Source: Kribbella kalugense
Lineage (GTDB): Bacteria > Actinomycetota > Actinomycetes > Propionibacteriales > Kribbellaceae
Direction of reading: 5' to 3'
Assembly: GCF_004365875.1 (NCBI RefSeq)
Contig: NZ_SODF01000001.1
Location: 2,728,001-2,792,000, forward strand
Length of the DNA stretch: 64,000 nt
A model generated the notes under the pieces. The model made no database searches. It was not told the origin of the DNA and worked only from the letters and a program-made list of their open reading frames with translations. Position 1 is the first letter of the stretch; every line of letters starts with the position of its first letter. Position numbers and translations under genes: made by a program. Shown piece after piece: positions 24,327 to 32,653 of the stretch.

Positions 24327-24491
24327 CTACGAGTGCGTCCGTCGCGTTCTCGCGTAGCGGGCGAAGGTGTGCCGGGAAGCCTGGTCGGCGACTGAGTTCT
24401 CGACGACCGAAAGAAGCCGACCATGCACACCAGCAACGCGAAAATCCTGCGCGACCCGATCACCCAAGTGCGCCTTTTCGGCGTTTGACAC
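24327..24491 (-). CDS. Possible small protein, 54 aa
   Basis: GTG 24491 has GGAGG three bases upstream and reads MSNAEKAHLGDRVAQDF, ending ARYARTRRTHS. The protein is basic and helical with no membrane segment or known family. Third-position G/C is lower than in neighbouring genes. The start lies back to back with the ATG of the plus-strand gene at 24492. It is weak evidence for a real gene. Confidence 0.25.
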   Translation of the reverse strand: MSNAEKAHLGDRVAQDFRVAGVHGRLLSVVENSVADQASRHTFARYARTRRTHS

Positions 24492-24980
24492 ATGCCTCCG
24501 GGGAAGCATCGGTACGACAGGGACGGGGTCGACGGGCCGTGGATCGAACGGATGGTGTTGTCGACGCCTGCGGGCGACTGGTCGACACTCCGCCTGGTGT
24601 TGAGCCTGCTCTGGGTGGTTGTCATGGCCGGGCTCTCGACCTCCTTCGCGTACGACGACCTGGTGCTCGATCAGCGTGGCGAGGTCGTGCGTGCGCACGT
24701 GTTCCGGACCAACTACGACCAGCGAGGCCCCAGCTTCAACGCGGAGCTGCAGGCACCCTTCGCCGGCGTACAGGTGATCGTCGAGGAGATCCACCAACGA
24801 CCGGCCGTCGGCGATGTCATCGAATTACAGGTAGACCCGCGCAAACCCACGCGCGTCCGCGATCCGCAGTCCTGGCGCTGGAATCCGATCGACTTTGCCT
24901 TCATCGCCCTCGCCCCTACCGGCCTACTCATCGTCTGGGCCCGAGTGAGTCGCTCGCTACGCAAACGCCGGCGCGAGTGA
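24492..24980 (+). CDS. Small membrane protein, DUF3592-like
   Basis: The 162-residue protein has two transmembrane helices (about residues 33-52, LVLSLLWVVVMAGLS, and 132-151, FAFIALAPTGLLIVW) flanking an extracytoplasmic domain. That domain has the pattern GEVVRAHVFRTNYDQRG...VGDVIELQVDPRKPTRV, like DUF3592 proteins, which have a short beta-domain ending in V-x-Y-x-P-x-x-P. The function is unknown. No Shine-Dalgarno is visible before ATG 24492, so either it is leaderless or the true start is the in-frame ATG at 24552. A basic C-terminus (LRKRRRE) faces the cytoplasm. Confidence 0.55.
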   Translation: MPPGKHRYDRDGVDGPWIERMVLSTPAGDWSTLRLVLSLLWVVVMAGLSTSFAYDDLVLDQRGEVVRAHVFRTNYDQRGPSFNAELQAPFAGVQVIVEEIHQRPAVGDVIELQVDPRKPTRVRDPQSWRWNPIDFAFIALAPTGLLIVWARVSRSLRKRRRE

Positions 24981-25037
24981 CCGAGCCGCCGGGTGAAGCC
25001 GGCGCCGAAACCCTGGTTCCGGCGCCGGCCGGGTGAG

Positions 25038-26762
25038 TTAGTGACCTCGTGCGACCTTCGTTGCGTTGACGATGCCGTCGCCGAAGAACCCGTTGTTCGG
25101 CCGCGAGCCTTCGCAGGTCTGGGTGGACGTCACGGTCACGAAGGACCCGTCGGGTTGCTGGACCTGCCGGGTGTAGGTGAACGCCGCCGGCGTCGGGCAC
25201 GGCGTGTCGATCGCCGTACCGCGCAGTGCCCGCTCTACGGCGTCCGGCGAAGCCTTCTTGCCACCGTTGACGCGGTCTCGAACGCCCAGTCGACCGACCG
25301 CCAGCGCAGCGACGCCGGCCGCGTGTGGTGACGCCATCGACGTGCCCTGCAGGTACTGGTAGTAGCCGCAGACTCCCTTGCGGCAGCTCTCGACGACGCT
25401 GGGCGTGTTCGGGGTCCCGTCGGGATTGAGCTGACCGCGCTGCTCGGCGAGCTGCTTCGGGTACGCGGCGAGGATGGCCTTCGTGATGTCGCGCTTGTTG
25501 TCAGCTGTGTCGTACACGTCGCCGCCAGGTGCGGACAGGTCGGCGTAGCCGTTGCCGAAGTCGGAGTAATAGGCCTTGCGCTTGGAGATGCCGGTGCTGG
25601 TCACCGAGAGCACATGGTTGCCCTCGGACGGCATCGAGATACACGACGTCGGGATCGTCCGCGTGTACGGAGCCTCACCGGGCACGGCGGGGAAGTCCGG
25701 GCTTGACGCGTCCACGATCGTCTTGGTGTAGTCGGTCGCGCCGTTGCCCGCCGCTGCGACCAGCGTGACGCCATGGGCGTAGGCGTAGTCGAGCGCCCGC
25801 TGCATCGCCTGGATGACAGTTCGCTGCTCAGCCTGGAATTCAGGCGCGTCAGCCGGGTTGTTGGTGCAGTTGAACAGCCACGGATCGACGTAGAAGCTCA
25901 TGTTCACGACATCGATGCCGTGATCGCCCGCATAGGTCAGGGCATCGACCGTGGGCTGCAGGAAGAAGAAGCCCGAATCCTGGCCGGCCCGCAGGTTGAC
26001 GATCGTCGCCTTGGGCGCGATGCCCGCGATGCCGAGCTTGTTGACCGGCGACGCGATTTCGGACGCGACGTGCGTACCGTGACCGTTGTCGTCCTCGTCG
26101 ACAGGGTCGACGCAGCTCGGGTGCTCACACGGTCCGTCGACCTCCGCGCCGTTCGCGTCGACCGGGATGTCCGTCGTGAAGTTCCGGCTCAGCGCCTTGT
26201 CGAAGTTGGGGGCGATGTCGGGATGGGTGCCGTCGACGCCGGTGTCGATGATGCCGACCCGTACGCCTTTGCCCTGCTCGTAGCGCTGGGAGCCGTCGGC
26301 GGTGGCGCCGATTTGCTGCATGTCCCACTGCAGCCCGGCCAGCGGCTCTTGCTTGTTCCCCTTCTTCGCCTTCTCACTGCCTGCACTTGCACCCTGAAGG
26401 TCGGTCTGCGCGGTGTCGAGCTTCAGGCTCGCCTTGCCGACGGCCGAGCCGTCGTCAGGCGCCCGGCCGATGACCGTGCTTCGCGCGACGCCCCCGATCG
26501 CGGACGAGGCGCCTGCGGCAGCCTGGAAGCCCTCACTCTTGGTGGTGACGGTGGCGACTCCGATCGCCGTGTTCTCGCTGAGCACCGTGCCGCCAGCGGC
26601 GGCGATCGCGGCATGCGCGGCTTCAGCGGAACCGCCTTGGGCGTAGAGGACGACAAACTGCCGCTCTTGGCCGCCGGTCGCCGTGCCGGGACTGGCTGCG
26701 ACAAACAGCAGCCCGGCGACGCTCCCGGCCACCACGGCTGCGCGCGTGACGTACTTGAACAT
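25038..26762 (-). CDS. Secreted subtilisin-like serine protease (S8)
   Basis: The 574-residue preproprotein has a Sec signal MFKYVTRAAVVAGSVAGLL...ASPGTA, an inhibitor-I9-like propeptide (FVVLYAQGGSAEAAHAAIAAAGG), and the S8 catalytic domain. Residues are Asp173 (IIDTGVDGTHPD), His228 (NGHGTHVAS), the oxyanion Asn340 (VAAAGNGA) and Ser475 (GTSMASPHAAG). Three Cys pairs suit the extracytoplasmic space. The C-terminus ends in FGDGIVNATKVARG, with no anchor. ATG 26762 follows GGGAGGGG. It is an extracellular protease, probably nutritional. Confidence 0.92.
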   Translation of the reverse strand: MFKYVTRAAVVAGSVAGLLFVAASPGTATGGQERQFVVLYAQGGSAEAAHAAIAAAGGTVLSENTAIGVATVTTKSEGFQAAAGASSAIGGVARSTVIGRAPDDGSAVGKASLKLDTAQTDLQGASAGSEKAKKGNKQEPLAGLQWDMQQIGATADGSQRYEQGKGVRVGIIDTGVDGTHPDIAPNFDKALSRNFTTDIPVDANGAEVDGPCEHPSCVDPVDEDDNGHGTHVASEIASPVNKLGIAGIAPKATIVNLRAGQDSGFFFLQPTVDALTYAGDHGIDVVNMSFYVDPWLFNCTNNPADAPEFQAEQRTVIQAMQRALDYAYAHGVTLVAAAGNGATDYTKTIVDASSPDFPAVPGEAPYTRTIPTSCISMPSEGNHVLSVTSTGISKRKAYYSDFGNGYADLSAPGGDVYDTADNKRDITKAILAAYPKQLAEQRGQLNPDGTPNTPSVVESCRKGVCGYYQYLQGTSMASPHAAGVAALAVGRLGVRDRVNGGKKASPDAVERALRGTAIDTPCPTPAAFTYTRQVQQPDGSFVTVTSTQTCEGSRPNNGFFGDGIVNATKVARGH

Positions 26763-27069
26763 TGGACCCCTCCCTCGAATATCCAACTACAGCGAGCGAA
26801 ACTTGCTGACTGATCGTTGGCACTGCGCGAGCGCGAGATACCCGGAGCCGGGGCACGGCCAGTTGAACTGGACCATCGAAAACCTGCTCACCATTCCCCC
26901 TTGTCCCGGCCAACAGCCCGAAACAACCCCCGGCGCCATCACAGCGCCCCACATCCCCACCTGCCCTCCTACCACCAACCTGCAAGCGTCAAACCGCCCG
27001 TACACGGTGCCTGCGGCCGTGGTTCGGTCGGGCTGCTACTGGCAATCTCCCTGACCAGCCGCTCCCGGG
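26763..27069. other. Non-coding gap upstream of the subtilase
   Basis: The region between the subtilase start and the remnant at 27070 holds no convincing gene on either strand. It is Pro-codon rich and has no clear terminator. It presumably contains the subtilase promoter, but no -35/-10 pair stands out. Confidence 0.5.
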
Positions 27070-27197
27070 CTAGCTGACATCGAAGGACCTGGCGTAGAAA
27101 TCGCGGAGTTCGTCGGCGCCGCGGTGGACGTTGGCCGGACCAACGGACTCTCGCAAGTAGCCGTCCGCTGCGGGTCGGCAGGGGAACCTCTGCGGGC
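27070..27197 (-). pseudogene. Possible decayed gene tail
   Basis: A minus-strand frame ending at TAG 27070-27072 reads ...DGYLRESVGPANVHRG... and then DELRDFYARSFDVS. It has strong third-position G/C like real coding sequence but runs back into the end of the anti-sigma-like gene without a start. It looks like the C-terminus of a lost gene. The family is not recognised. Confidence 0.25.
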
Positions 27198-28034
27198 TCA
27201 GTTGGGTAGGCGGGTCCAGGGGAGGTTTGGGCGGCAGGCCTTGGGGGCAGGGAGGGGTAGTTCCGTGCCGACCAAGGCGTAGGTGCGGCCTGTCGGGTCG
27301 GAGCGGCAGGCGGCCCGATCGGCCTTGCGGTCGGCCTCGGTCTTCGGGCTGGTGTAGACGAGGTTTCCGGTGGCGTCGTACCCGCGAACGACGTACGGGC
27401 GGGGGCTGCCGTCGGTCTCCGCCTTGCCGGCCGGCGCGGACCTGACCGGGGCGTAGTAGAAGCCGTTACGGAGCAGGGCCTCGACCGGCTCGCTGCCGAG
27501 TGGCGTGACGGTGACACGCGTGACCGACTTGATATACGCGCCACTACCCGGCCCGCCGGCCTGAACCTCGTTGAACAGCCCCAACCTCGGTGTGGCCGCG
27601 GTACCCGACACCATGACTCCGGCCTGGTTGAACCCGCAGTTCACCCACAGACCGTCGCCGTACCCGACGACCCACGTCCGGACGTACGCGTCGCTGGGCG
27701 GGTTCACGAAGCGGAAGCCGTCGAGAACCGCGTGGCCCGTGGACGTCGCCAGGTTGTAGCTGACCAAGCAGCGCTGACCGAGATGTACCTTCTCCCCCGC
27801 GCTCAACGGCTCGACCGCCGGCGCCAACGCAACCTGCTCAACGCGCGGATTGCGGTCCTTCAGAGCGAAACCGAGAGCTGCGACCAGGACGATCGCCGCG
27901 GCCGCGGCTAGGGGAACGAGCAGTCGGCGGCGTGACGACGTACCGGATTGGCTCTCGAGGATCGAGATTAGTTCGTCGCGCTGACGGTCTCGGGTCGACG
28001 GGCGCAGGTCGCCGTCGGGCAGCAGAATGTTCAT
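27198..28034 (-). CDS. Membrane-anchored anti-sigma-like partner (CU044_5270-type)
   Basis: The 278-residue protein has a short cytoplasmic N-terminus (MNILLPDGDLRP...RQRDELISILE), one transmembrane helix (about residues 38-57, LLVPLAAAAAIVLVAALGFA), and a secreted beta-rich domain with Cys in pairs. This is the layout of the CU044_5270-like proteins encoded next to ECF sigma factors, which act as anti-sigma or signal-sensing partners. ATG 28034 overlaps the sigma factor stop (ATGA), so both are translationally coupled. No zinc-binding HxxxCxxC motif is visible, so it is not a ZAS-type anti-sigma. Confidence 0.65.
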   Translation of the reverse strand: MNILLPDGDLRPSTRDRQRDELISILESQSGTSSRRRLLVPLAAAAAIVLVAALGFALKDRNPRVEQVALAPAVEPLSAGEKVHLGQRCLVSYNLATSTGHAVLDGFRFVNPPSDAYVRTWVVGYGDGLWVNCGFNQAGVMVSGTAATPRLGLFNEVQAGGPGSGAYIKSVTRVTVTPLGSEPVEALLRNGFYYAPVRSAPAGKAETDGSPRPYVVRGYDATGNLVYTSPKTEADRKADRAACRSDPTGRTYALVGTELPLPAPKACRPNLPWTRLPN

Positions 28035-28609
28035 GCCTCGGTCTCCAGATTGAGTTCGCGCAGGTGCTTTCGAGCGCGGGACAGCCGCGACTTGACCGTG
28101 CCGATCGGTACGTCGAGCGCGACCGCCGCCGCGGCCTGATCGAGTCCGGCCCAGACGCACAGCTCGACAATCTCGCGTTCCTGTCTGGGCAGGCGTTTCA
28201 GCGACGCCCGGACCGCCCGGATCCGGCTGTCGTCATCGAGGCGCCGCGCCACGCCATCCGCAGGGTCCTCGACCTCGCTGTGGAGGAGATGCGCGGCGGC
28301 CAGCGCGCGCCGGTAGCGGAGCTTGGTCCGCCACTCGTTGCGGACGGTGTAGTCGGCCGTTCGAAGCAGCCAGGGCAGGGCCGAGTCACGATCGAGTACG
28401 ACGTCAGCTCGCCGCCGCCATGCCTGCAGGAAGACCGCGGACGTCAGGTCCTCCGCGTCGCTCCAGGACCCGGTCCGGCGGTGCAGGAAGTTGTAGATCG
28501 CCCGGGCATGCCGGTCGTACAGCTGCGCGAACGCCTCGGAGTCGCCCTCCGCGGCTTGATCCCACAGCTCCCGGTCCGAGACAGCAGGCAACGCCCGTAT
28601 GCCGCTCAC
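28031..28609 (-). CDS. ECF RNA polymerase sigma factor
   Basis: The 192-residue sigma factor has region 2 (FAQLYDRHARAIYNFLHRR, DAEDLTSAVFLQAW) and region 4 (LPRQEREIVELCVWAGLDQ, DVPIGTVKSRLSRARKHLRE) joined by a short linker. It matches the ECF family associated with membrane CU044_5270 partners. The GTG start 28609 has GGGGAG about 8 nt upstream. It probably senses an extracytoplasmic signal through the downstream partner. No autoregulated promoter could be identified in its 200-bp leader. Confidence 0.85.
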   Translation of the reverse strand: MSGIRALPAVSDRELWDQAAEGDSEAFAQLYDRHARAIYNFLHRRTGSWSDAEDLTSAVFLQAWRRRADVVLDRDSALPWLLRTADYTVRNEWRTKLRYRRALAAAHLLHSEVEDPADGVARRLDDDSRIRAVRASLKRLPRQEREIVELCVWAGLDQAAAAVALDVPIGTVKSRLSRARKHLRELNLETEA

Positions 28610-28825
28610 TCCGCACTCCCCTCACGATGGCCCTTGCGATCGTTAGGTGTCGGCGCAAGCGGCCGGGTTCCCGATCAGACGGGTGATGAGGGTGGAGCAG
28701 GGCTTCGTGGGCGACGGTGTAGAGGCCGTTCAGAGCAAGGCGGGCTAGCGCCGAATGGCTCGAGCTCGTCGACCGATGGCTACTCCTGACGGCCGAACGT
28801 CGGGGTGTTAGGGGAGAATCGGTGT

Positions 28826-29305
28826 GTGAAGAAACCCGAGGCCGAGCCAGTCGTCGCGCGTAACCGGAAGGCTGCGCACGACTATCAGCTGGGCGAGTCC
28901 TGGGAGGCGGGGCTCGTGCTGCAAGGCATGGAGGTGAAGGCGCTCCGTGCCGGGCGGGCGTCCCTGGTCGGCGGGTTCGCCATTGTCGAGAATCGGGAGA
29001 TCTGGCTGCATGGCGTGCACATCCCGCAGTACTCGCAGGCGCGTTGGTTCAACGACGGCTCACGTCGCAAGCGGAAGTTGCTGCTGCATCGTGCCCAGAT
29101 CGACAAGATCGAACGCAAGGTCAACGAGAGCGGCCTCACGATCGTCCCGCTGACCCTCTACTTCAAGGACGGTCGCGCGAAGGTCGAGATCGCCCTCGGC
29201 CGCGGCAAGAAGACCTGGGACAAACGGCACACCCTCGCCGAACGCGAGGCAACCCGCGAAGTCGAACGCGCAGTCAGCCGCCGCCTGAAAGGCCGCCCGG
29301 ACTGA
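28826..29305 (+). CDS. smpB: SsrA-binding protein SmpB
   Basis: The 159-residue protein matches Smp[22 protein letters not shown] at the N-terminus, the conserved core [16 protein letters not shown], and the basic C-terminal tail [20 protein letters not shown]. It binds tmRNA and delivers it to stalled ribosomes for trans-translation. The GTG start 28826 follows GGGGAGA. In many actinobacteria smpB follows prfB-ftsEX, but here it does not. I found no tmRNA gene within the next 340 bp. Confidence 0.95.
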   Translation: MKKPEAEPVVARNRKAAHDYQLGESWEAGLVLQGMEVKALRAGRASLVGGFAIVENREIWLHGVHIPQYSQARWFNDGSRRKRKLLLHRAQIDKIERKVNESGLTIVPLTLYFKDGRAKVEIALGRGKKTWDKRHTLAEREATREVERAVSRRLKGRPD

Positions 29306-29401
29306 CTTCCATGGCGGCCTGTGACGGCTCCTGGACTATCCGCGATGTAGCCGCCAGTAGACCGAGCGCCGGCAGACGCGTCCCGCGGCAGCGAACCTCT
29401 A

Positions 29402-29421
29402 GGCGTTGCAAATGCAACGCC
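29402..29421. promoter_or_regulatory. 20-bp palindrome in the smpB downstream region
   Basis: GGCGTTGCAAATGCAACGCC has 9-bp perfect arms around a central AA. The loop is too short for an RNA hairpin terminator, so a protein-binding site is more likely. It overlaps the start of a candidate 54-codon ORF. Confidence 0.4.
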
Positions 29422-29576
29422 GACGTCACCACTCGATTGATATCGCCTACGGGGCCTCGTATGGCCTTGTCGATGATGAGGCCACGTGTGACGATCCCAA
29501 TGTCACCCCGCTCGACCACATTCACATGGTCGCTTGGGTCCGTGACCTCAACGGCGGGCTGCCGACCGCTCTCTGA
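29412..29576 (+). CDS. Possible small protein, 54 aa
   Basis: ATG 29412 reads MQRRRHHSIDIAYGASYGLV and ends HMVAWVRDLNGGLPTAL. The acidic middle and conserved-looking LDHIHMVAWVRDL resemble real protein, but third-position G/C is about 70%, lower than in neighbours, and no ribosome binding site is seen. The 20-bp palindrome overlaps its start codon. Otherwise the 342-bp stretch 29306-29647 holds no gene. Confidence 0.25.
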   Translation: MQRRRHHSIDIAYGASYGLVDDEATCDDPNVTPLDHIHMVAWVRDLNGGLPTAL

Positions 29577-29647
29577 TCCCCGGAGCGTCTCTCAACCGGT
29601 CTGACGAAACGCAGCTAACCAGTTACGCGAGTACAGACTCGGGGATC

Positions 29648-30751
29648 ATGGTGCAATCGACACGCCGCGGTATCGATCGACGCTTCGCGATCAGGCTGGC
29701 AGCAGGCAGTTTGTTGATCGCGTGCCTTCTCAGCCCCAGTATTGCCCTCGGCAACGCCTCCGCGGCCAAACCGAGCAGCGTCACCGCCGAGCCAATGGCA
29801 GGCGACCGGCAGGCATCAAGCACGCAACGCCTGGTTTGGGCACGGTTCCATCCCGAGGATGAGACGGTCGGTCTGATCACGGCTGACATCGACGGCCGGC
29901 ACGAACATGAACTGACCCACCCGCCATCCGGCGTCTCCGACACTGACCCTGTACGGTCGCCGGACGGTCGCCGCGTCATCTTCAACCGCGAGACGGCCGA
30001 TGGCGTCCAGATCGCCATTGCCAGAGTCGACGGGACAGGCGGCGTAACCATCGTCGACACCGGATGCCGGGAACCGTGCGCCGATGACATCGATCCGGGC
30101 TGGACACCTGACGGTCGCCACCTCACTTTCACCCGGGTGATCGGACCGTTCGATCCGATCACGCACGATGCCGCGTCGGCCCTGCTATATACCGCGCGGG
30201 AAGACGGCAGTCACCTGCGACGGCTGTCTGAGCCCGGAAATGACGGCAGCGCCGAAGACAACCATGCCCGGTACGCGCCGGATGGCAAGTACCTGGTGTT
30301 CGACCGGACCCGGCGGATCAACGGAACAGTGCACACCGCCATCTTCCGGATGACACCTACCGGAACTCGAGTCCAGCAATTAACCGCATGGGCGCTCGAC
30401 GCTACCCGGGCCTCGGTCTCACCGGCGCGAAGAGGACCAACCGCAGGATTGGTCGTCTTCGAAACCAACGGCGTCGTTCCAGAGGCACAAGCAGACGTGG
30501 CCACTGTGCCCGCGGCTTGCCGATCTCTGGACCTGTGCAGCGCTGGCATTCGGCTGGTGACATCGAACACCGGGACCTCAAAGTCCAGCTTCATGGCCTC
30601 CTGGTCCCCGAATGGCCAACGCCTCGCCTACACCGAAACACCCGGCGGCGGCCGCGCCGCAGACATCTGGACGGCTCGCTACGACGGGCGGCATGCATTC
30701 CAGGTCACCCGATCTCCACTCTCCGATTTCTTTCCCGCTTGGAGCTTCTGA
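29648..30751 (+). CDS. Exported TolB-like (PD40) beta-propeller protein
   Basis: The 367-residue protein has an N-terminal export signal (LAAGSLLIACLLSPSIALG) and a body of repeated PD40/WD40-like blades, each ending in D-P-x-R-S-P-D-G-R or A-P-D-G-K: VRSPDGRRVIF, TPDGRHLTF, APDGKYLVF and SPNGQRLAY. Such exported propellers act as scaffolds, but the partner is unknown. Its third-position G/C looks lower than that of most neighbours. ATG 29648 is used because the signal peptide starts right after it. Confidence 0.75.
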   Translation: MVQSTRRGIDRRFAIRLAAGSLLIACLLSPSIALGNASAAKPSSVTAEPMAGDRQASSTQRLVWARFHPEDETVGLITADIDGRHEHELTHPPSGVSDTDPVRSPDGRRVIFNRETADGVQIAIARVDGTGGVTIVDTGCREPCADDIDPGWTPDGRHLTFTRVIGPFDPITHDAASALLYTAREDGSHLRRLSEPGNDGSAEDNHARYAPDGKYLVFDRTRRINGTVHTAIFRMTPTGTRVQQLTAWALDATRASVSPARRGPTAGLVVFETNGVVPEAQADVATVPAACRSLDLCSAGIRLVTSNTGTSKSSFMASWSPNGQRLAYTETPGGGRAADIWTARYDGRHAFQVTRSPLSDFFPAWSF

Positions 30752-30796
30752 ATCCCGCACACCGCGGCAGGTAGGTCAACGACGCGACCTCTCCCG

Positions 30797-31456
30797 TCAG
30801 CGGCGGTTGGTGCAGTGGCTGTACCAGGCGTAGGCGAGGAGGGCGCAGATGGCGCCGTTGAGGATGCCGGCGCTGACGTCGGTGACGTGGTGCATTCCGC
30901 GGTAGAGGCGGGCGAAGGCGACGAGTAGGGGCATTGCGAGGCAGAGGATGACTGTTGTCCATCGCAGCCAGGTGCGTTCGATGCGCAGAGCGAGCAGGGC
31001 CAATGCGACGTACAGGCCGGTCGATGCGCCCGTGTGGCCGCTGGGGTAGCTCGCGGTCGGTGGGGACGGGTCGAGGCGCTCCACCTGTGGGCGGTCGCGG
31101 TCCACCAGTTTGGCCGTGATCAGGAAAATCAGGCCCTGCATGGCGATCGCGACCGGTGCGACGAGTGCCAGGCGCAGGTCGCGGGTCCGCCACAGCAGTA
31201 GGGACGAGACGACGATGCAGACCGCGATCACGCCCGCGGTGTTGCCGATCTGCGACCAGATGGCGGTGATCGTGTTCCAGGTTCCGTTGCGGTCGCCGGC
31301 AAGATCCTTGTTGACCGACTCTTCGGCGTGCGAGAGCCCGTCGAGTGGTCCCTTGAGCGCGAACCCGATGCCGATGATCAGGCCACCGAGGGCTACGCCG
31401 GGTGCGACGGCCCTGGTGAGGAGATCGACGCCGTCTTGCCGATGAACCCGGTCCAT
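30797..31456 (-). CDS. PAP2-family membrane phosphatase (second of a tandem pair)
   Basis: The 219-residue protein has about six hydrophobic segments and the complete PAP2 signature: KLVDRDRPQ, then PSGHTGAST, then LYRGMHHVTDVSAG, supplying Lys/Arg, Ser-Gly-His and His...Asp. Substrates of the family include undecaprenyl-pyrophosphate and phosphatidic acid. ATG 31456 is the only good start. It lies inside the last 64 nt of the upstream PAP2 gene in another frame, so the two are tightly coupled. A much longer open frame spanning 30797-34231 is antisense and spurious. Confidence 0.8.
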   Translation of the reverse strand: MDRVHRQDGVDLLTRAVAPGVALGGLIIGIGFALKGPLDGLSHAEESVNKDLAGDRNGTWNTITAIWSQIGNTAGVIAVCIVVSSLLLWRTRDLRLALVAPVAIAMQGLIFLITAKLVDRDRPQVERLDPSPPTASYPSGHTGASTGLYVALALLALRIERTWLRWTTVILCLAMPLLVAFARLYRGMHHVTDVSAGILNGAICALLAYAWYSHCTNRR

Positions 31457-32100
31457 GAAGCGAACATAATGCCCAAACCGAGAATGTGCCCCGCGAGGAT
31501 GTCGGACGGGAAGTGCGCGCCGATGAAAAGCCGGTCCAAACCGACGATGACAGGCACCACGATCGCGAGTACGACGGCGATGCGGCGGCCGCTCGTGGAC
31601 AGCAGCGGCCAGAGCAGGAAGACCAGAACGCCGGCCGCCAAGGTGATGTTCAAGGTATGGCCGGAAGGGAACGAGTAGCCCTCCGCGTGCGGCACCGGAC
31701 CGTCGACGACCGGCCGGGCGCGCTGCGCGATCGGCTTGGCGATGACGCCGATCCCCCAGCCGACCATCATCGTGACGAACGCCCACAACGCGCGCCCCTT
31801 GAGCTTCTTCGACCTCCACACCCAGACCACGACCGCGGTCGCGGCGATGTACACGAAGATCGGCTGGGTGACGGACTGGACCACTGTGAGCGCCGGCACC
31901 AGCCCGTGACGAAGGCTGAACCCAGTGGCCGCGCGGATGGCCGCTTCGTCGACCCCGATCAGCGGATCGAACTGCTGCCGGACCGCCAACCCCAGGAGCA
32001 CCACAGGCAGCGCGAACACCAGCATCGCCAGGACACCGCGGAACAACCGCCAACTCCGCGTCCGGACGACCCCGATCGCACCGCCCCGCCGTACCGTCAT
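31393..32100 (-). CDS. PAP2-family membrane phosphatase (first of a tandem pair)
   Basis: The 235-residue protein has six hydrophobic segments and PAP2 motifs: KPIAQRARPV, then PSGHTLNIT, then LFIGAHFPSDILAG. It is clearly a paralogue of the following gene in architecture, though the sequences differ. ATG 32100 is preferred; GTG 32103 and TTG 32106 are possible. It may process undecaprenyl-pyrophosphate or related lipids; no evidence here discriminates. It lies 15 nt downstream of the MarR gene on the same strand and may be co-transcribed with it. Confidence 0.85.
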   Translation of the reverse strand: MTVRRGGAIGVVRTRSWRLFRGVLAMLVFALPVVLLGLAVRQQFDPLIGVDEAAIRAATGFSLRHGLVPALTVVQSVTQPIFVYIAATAVVVWVWRSKKLKGRALWAFVTMMVGWGIGVIAKPIAQRARPVVDGPVPHAEGYSFPSGHTLNITLAAGVLVFLLWPLLSTSGRRIAVVLAIVVPVIVGLDRLFIGAHFPSDILAGHILGLGIMFASWTGFIGKTASISSPGPSHPA

Positions 32101-32115
32101 CACCAACCTGTACCC

Positions 32116-32550
32116 CTATGCAGGGTTGTCCAAGTGCTCGGCCAGTTGGTGGAGGGTGGTCTGGAGACGGCGGACCTGTTGCTCGGTCATGCCGAGGGAC
32201 TCGCCGAGGTGGCACTGGGCCTCGTGGAAGACGGGACGGAGGGCTTCGCCGTCGGGGGTCAGGGAGACGGTGACCGAGCGGGCGTCGGCGGCGGAGCGGT
32301 CGAGGGTCAGCAGGCCGCGGTCGGCCAGGCGACGGAGCAGTGGGGTGAGGGTGCCGTGGTCGAGGCGGGTGGCGCGGCCGATGTCGCCGATCGAGCAGGT
32401 GCCGAGCCGGGTCAGTGAGACCAGGACGAGGTACTGCGGATAGGTCAGGCCGTGCGGCTCGAGGACCGGACGGTAGAGGGCGGTGACCATCCGGGACAGC
32501 GAGTACAGGTCGAAGCAGAGCAGGTCGTCGAGAACCCGGGTCTCGGTCAT
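32116..32550 (-). CDS. MarR-family OhrR-like peroxide-sensing repressor
   Basis: The 144-residue winged-helix protein has the OhrR hallmark N-terminus DLLCFDLYSLSRMVTALY. Cys12 is at the position of the reactive peroxide-sensing cysteine of OhrR. The recognition helix region reads DHGTLTPLLRRLADRG. OhrR proteins repress organic hydroperoxide defence genes until the cysteine is oxidised. An OsmC/Ohr-family gene is divergently encoded 100 bp away, with an operator-like inverted repeat cluster between, so this assignment is strong. Confidence 0.85.
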   Translation of the reverse strand: MTETRVLDDLLCFDLYSLSRMVTALYRPVLEPHGLTYPQYLVLVSLTRLGTCSIGDIGRATRLDHGTLTPLLRRLADRGLLTLDRSAADARSVTVSLTPDGEALRPVFHEAQCHLGESLGMTEQQVRRLQTTLHQLAEHLDNPA

Positions 32551-32601
32551 GGATTCCTCCCTGTGGTCGGCGTCTCACCCCGTGGGGACTTGACGAAAGA
32601 G

Positions 32602-32634
32602 TATCTTGTGCACAACTATCTTGTACACAAGATA
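32602..32634. promoter_or_regulatory. OhrR-type double operator with overlapping osmC promoter
   Basis: Two TATCTTGT repeats 15 bp apart (32602-32609, 32617-32624) each head an inverted repeat. The first contains the perfect 10-mer TTGTGCACAA (32606-32615). The second, TATCTTGTACACAAGATA (32617-32634), has 8-bp arms. A candidate promoter for the plus-strand gene (TTGACG at 32590-32595, AACTAT at 32614-32619) overlaps them, which fits repression. Confidence 0.7.
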
Positions 32635-32653
32635 ACCTCTGAAGGAGATCGCA

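Noticed and set aside
29306..29647. tmRNA (ssrA) gene after smpB
   Set aside because: No tRNA-Ala-like ends with a tag reading frame are present. The region lacks the conserved acceptor half.
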